The notes under the pieces: generated by a model
The model's input: the letters and a program-made list of their open reading frames with translations, nothing else
Databases searched by the model: none
What the model was told of the DNA's origin: nothing
Assembly (NCBI GenBank): GCA_902462635.1
Contig: CABQCN010000040.1
Coordinates: 1-8,305, forward strand
Direction: 5' to 3'
DNA from: an uncultured Oscillospiraceae bacterium
Lineage (GTDB): Bacteria > Bacillota > Clostridia > UBA1212 > UBA1255
DNA length: 8,305 bases
Shown: positions 6,433 to 8,305 of the stretch, piece after piece
Layout of the letters: each line of letters opens with the position of its first letter
How positions within the stretch are numbered: position 1 is the stretch's first letter
Program-made: the position numbers and the translations under genes

Positions 6433-7255
6433 ATGGCGCGCGGCTTCCGCGCTGCCGGTACAGGAGAAGGATCTTCTGATCGGACACGTCTGCGGACTTG
6501 ACAAAATACATATTATAACCGACGCCGCCTCCATTGTGCTTCCGGAAAAAGCAAGGGAGGCGCTGAATGGTTTGCAGGAACGGCGCCTGCGCGGAGAACC
6601 CCTCCAGTATCTGCTGGGCTGCGCCTATTTTATGGGGATGCGTTTTACGGTTCGCCCCGGCGTATTGATCCCCCGCCCCGATACGGAAATACTCGTTTCG
6701 GAGGCTGTCGCATACATTCGCCGAAGCGGCGCGGCGGAGTGCCGCGTACTGGACCTTTGTACCGGCAGCGGCTGCGTCGGTATCAGTATTTTACGGGAGT
6801 TGGCGCACGAATGCGCCGTAAGATTGACGATGAGCGATCTTTCGGAAGAGGCGCTTGCGGTTGCAAAAGAAAACGCCGCCTCCCTGCTCGGCGGCTCCGG
6901 CGACTGTATTTTTGTAAAATCCGATTTTTTCGCATCGCTGCGCGAGATGCGGTTTGATGCCATCGTTTCCAACCCTCCCTATATCAGAACGGCCGATATC
7001 GATACGCTGAAGGAAGAAGTACGCGGACATGAGCCGCGGATCGCGCTCGACGGCGGAGCCGACGGTCTGGATGCCTACCGCGTGATCGCACGCGACGCGG
7101 CGCGTTTTTTAAAAGCGCACGGCCATTTATTTCTGGAAGTCGGCTTCGATCAGGCGGAGGCCGTAAGTGCGCTGTTCGCGCCGCATTTTACGCATCGTGA
7201 ACTCCAAAAGGATCTGAACGGGTTCGGACGCGTCGTCCATATGTATAACGGCTGA
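6419..7255 (+). CDS. prmC: PrmC, release factor glutamine methyltransferase
   Basis: S-adenosylmethionine-dependent enzyme that N5-methylates the glutamine of the GGQ motif in peptide release factors RF1 and RF2, aiding translation termination in the cytoplasm. From ATG 6419 it has 278 residues, the normal PrmC size. Visible features are the N-terminal helical domain with GEPLQYLLG (59-67), then RPDTE (86-90), the SAM-binding LDLCTGSGCVGI (111-122), the catalytic NPPY (185-188) that holds the target glutamine, and EPRIALDGGADGLD (205-218). A longer frame opens with TTG at 6341, but those 26 extra residues do not resemble PrmC and lie inside yqhQ, so I chose Met at 6419. There is no clear Shine-Dalgarno site before it, and the 14-base overlap with yqhQ suggests translational coupling. 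prfA, a frequent neighbour, is absent downstream. Confidence 0.96.
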   Translation: MKLSEWRAASALPVQEKDLLIGHVCGLDKIHIITDAASIVLPEKAREALNGLQERRLRGEPLQYLLGCAYFMGMRFTVRPGVLIPRPDTEILVSEAVAYIRRSGAAECRVLDLCTGSGCVGISILRELAHECAVRLTMSDLSEEALAVAKENAASLLGGSGDCIFVKSDFFASLREMRFDAIVSNPPYIRTADIDTLKEEVRGHEPRIALDGGADGLDAYRVIARDAARFLKAHGHLFLEVGFDQAEAVSALFAPHFTHRELQKDLNGFGRVVHMYNG

Positions 7256-7264
7256 CGATCTTGC

Positions 7265-7293
7265 CCATAATCCCGGTGAAGGGATTTTTATGG
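7265..7293 (+). promoter_or_regulatory. Hairpin covering the start codon of the DUF2953 gene
   Basis: AATCCC (7269-7274) pairs with GGGATT (7281-7286) around the loop GGTGAA, and CCAT (7265-7268) can pair with ATGG (7290-7293) past a three-T bulge. The lower stem includes the ATG at 7290-7292, and the loop and upper stem include its likely ribosome binding site (GGTGAAGGG, 7275-7283). It could limit translation initiation or act as a weak terminator after prmC, but the stem is short and the run of five T's is interrupted by an A. Seen by eye, with no folding energy computed. Confidence 0.35.
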
Positions 7294-7952
7294 CGGCAAC
7301 TATTATTCTTCTGATACTTTTGATTATTGTGCTTCTTGTGATCGCGCTATTCTCTCTGAATTTGAATATCGTGGTCTCCTTCTACGCTTCTACGGAAGAG
7401 GACAAATTATACCGGTATGCGATCTCAGTCCGCAACAGCGCGCCGCTTACAATATTTTCCTTCGAATTGTTCCGAACCGCGAGCGGCGGCCACAAAAAAA
7501 AGAAGCCGCAGAAAAAGAAAAATAAGGGAACGCGCCTTTGGGAAAAATTCCGCTCCAATTTAAAAAAATTTAAGCCGTATATCGAAATACACAACCTTTC
7601 GTACGTAGGACAGATCGCGTTCGGCAGCGCCGACCATACCGCGCTTGCGGCCGGTTCGCTCAATTCCGCCGCCGGCGTGTTTACGGCATTTCTCAGCTCT
7701 CTGGCTTCAAAAATTTTTGTCAGCCGGATCGACATCCGCCCTAATTATGAAAACGAAATCAAATTGAATTTTTTGTTTGAATGCATAGTAAAATGCAATG
7801 CTGGAAATATTATAGCTACAACATTGAATATTTTGAAAGGAAGTAATAAAAATGTCAAATCCAATAAACGACGTCATGTCAACGGCAATGAGCAGTATCA
7901 AGGAAATGGTGGATGTAAACACAGTGATCGGAGACGCTGTGCAAACGCCTGA
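7290..7952 (+). CDS. DUF2953 (YtfI-like) membrane-anchored protein
   Basis: Protein of 220 residues with one strongly hydrophobic N-terminal helix (about 3-25) and no further membrane segment, so probably anchored by its N-terminus. A lysine-rich stretch lies at about 68-79, encoded partly by a run of eight A's (7494-7501). The downstream part, with the segment FGSADHTALAAGSLNSAAG and then SRIDIRPNYENEIKLNF, resembles DUF2953/YtfI proteins, which commonly sit just before the sporulation gene ytfJ/gerW as here. The function is unknown. The likely ribosome binding site is AAGGG (7279-7283), inside a hairpin. The last 33 codons extend 101 bases into gerW in another frame and encode a basic, low-complexity tail that does not look like the family; a tandem TAATAA at 7844-7849 just before gerW is passed over in this frame. 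The real C-terminus may therefore be shorter, or the frame may have shifted near the end. Confidence 0.8.
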   Translation: MAATIILLILLIIVLLVIALFSLNLNIVVSFYASTEEDKLYRYAISVRNSAPLTIFSFELFRTASGGHKKKKPQKKKNKGTRLWEKFRSNLKKFKPYIEIHNLSYVGQIAFGSADHTALAAGSLNSAAGVFTAFLSSLASKIFVSRIDIRPNYENEIKLNFLFECIVKCNAGNIIATTLNILKGSNKNVKSNKRRHVNGNEQYQGNGGCKHSDRRRCANA

Positions 7953-8305
7953 CGGTTCGGTAATCATACCGATCTGCAAAGTCTGTTTCGGAATCGCCTC
8001 CGGCGGCGGTGAATATCAGGGAAATATCGATTTTTCCAATCCTATGGCCGGCGTCAACAAACCGCTCGACGACAAATTCGTCGTTCCCGTAAAATACCCG
8101 TTTGCAGGCGGCTGCGCGACCGGCGTTTCCATTACGCCGACCGCTTTTATCAAGTCCGGCGCCGGCGAGGTGCAGCTCGTACCCATCGACAGCAGCAACA
8201 CACTCGACAAACTCGTCAATATGGTGCCCGACCTCTTTAATAAGATCATGAATTTGATTTCCGAGAAAACGTGCCGGCAGGCAGGAACCGGCGGTTCCGA
8301 TCGTG
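7852..8305 (+). CDS. gerW: GerW/YtfJ-family sporulation protein (3' end cut by window edge)
   Basis: The first 151 codons run to the right edge without a stop; relatives are about this length, so little should be missing. In Bacillus subtilis the family is made during sporulation and affects spore germination; its biochemistry is not settled. Recognition rests on IKEMVDVNTVIGDAV (16-30), TPDGSVIIPICKVCFGIASGG (32-52 region), VPVKYPFAGGCATGVSITPTAFI (78-100 region) and LVNMVPDLFNKI (121-132). It has no signal peptide or membrane helix. Two cysteines four apart (C42, C45, a CxxC) sit where relatives usually have serines, with C88 further on. AAAGGAAG at 7836-7843 lies 8 bases before the ATG. 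It is probably co-transcribed with the overlapping DUF2953 gene. The C-terminal tail after about residue 138 is polar and unlike the lysine-rich end of many relatives. Confidence 0.92.
   Translation, partial: MSNPINDVMSTAMSSIKEMVDVNTVIGDAVQTPDGSVIIPICKVCFGIASGGGEYQGNIDFSNPMAGVNKPLDDKFVVPVKYPFAGGCATGVSITPTAFIKSGAGEVQLVPIDSSNTLDKLVNMVPDLFNKIMNLISEKTCRQAGTGGSDR

Noticed and set aside
7494..7530. A-rich run (eight A's, then further AAG/AAA codons) as a programmed frameshift site in the DUF2953 gene.
   Set aside because: The frame on both sides of the run resembles the same family, so no shift is needed there; it simply encodes lysines.
7761..7790. Possible sporulation sigma-G promoter (GAATT ... 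CATAGTA) before gerW.
   Set aside because: The spacer is about 13 bases rather than the 17-18 expected, and the surrounding sequence is generally AT-rich.

Overview
The window looks like chromosomal DNA from a spore-forming member of the Bacillota, most likely an uncultured or gut-type Clostridia. The evidence is a GerW/YtfJ-family sporulation protein beside a DUF2953 (YtfI-like) gene, strong AGGAGG-type ribosome binding sites, an OmpR-type regulator of a typical Firmicutes type, and a YqhQ (DUF1385)–PrmC pair as often seen in Clostridia. Base composition is moderate, about half G+C by eye. I saw no tRNA, rRNA, CRISPR array, insertion sequence or phage gene, and no gene-free stretch exceeds about 180 bases.

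Layout. Positions 1-1749 (minus strand) hold the first 583 codons of a large MacB-like ABC transporter with its ATPase fused to the permease; the rest lies beyond the left edge. A 178-bp divergent intergenic region (1750-1927) carries two back-to-back sigma-A-type promoters and TTTATAAA-core repeats. From 1928 rightwards a tightly packed operon runs: response regulator (1928-2602), histidine kinase (2599-3672), AMP-forming acyl-CoA synthetase (3669-5408), YqhQ/DUF1385 membrane protein (5398-6432) and PrmC release-factor methyltransferase (6419-7255). Each of these genes overlaps the next by 4 to 14 bases. After a 34-base gap with a start-codon hairpin come the DUF2953 gene (7290-7952) and gerW/ytfJ (7852 to the right edge).

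How the genes may work together. The kinase has two membrane helices and almost no external loop, and it is divergently placed next to an ABC exporter with a large external domain. This resembles envelope-stress or peptide-sensing modules in which the transporter and the two-component system act together. Translational coupling of the pair to an acyl-CoA synthetase and a conserved membrane protein suggests, as inference only, a link to membrane lipid or fatty-acid status. prmC is housekeeping, and DUF2953-gerW is a sporulation pair.

The most notable oddities are a four-residue in-frame gap in the first helix of the regulator's DNA-binding domain, a degenerate G1 box in its partner kinase, spaced operator-like repeats shared by the two divergent promoters, and a 101-bp out-of-frame overlap of the DUF2953 gene with gerW. 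I did not find a clearly new biological system; the divergent transporter/two-component/acyl-CoA synthetase module is the best candidate for a closer look.
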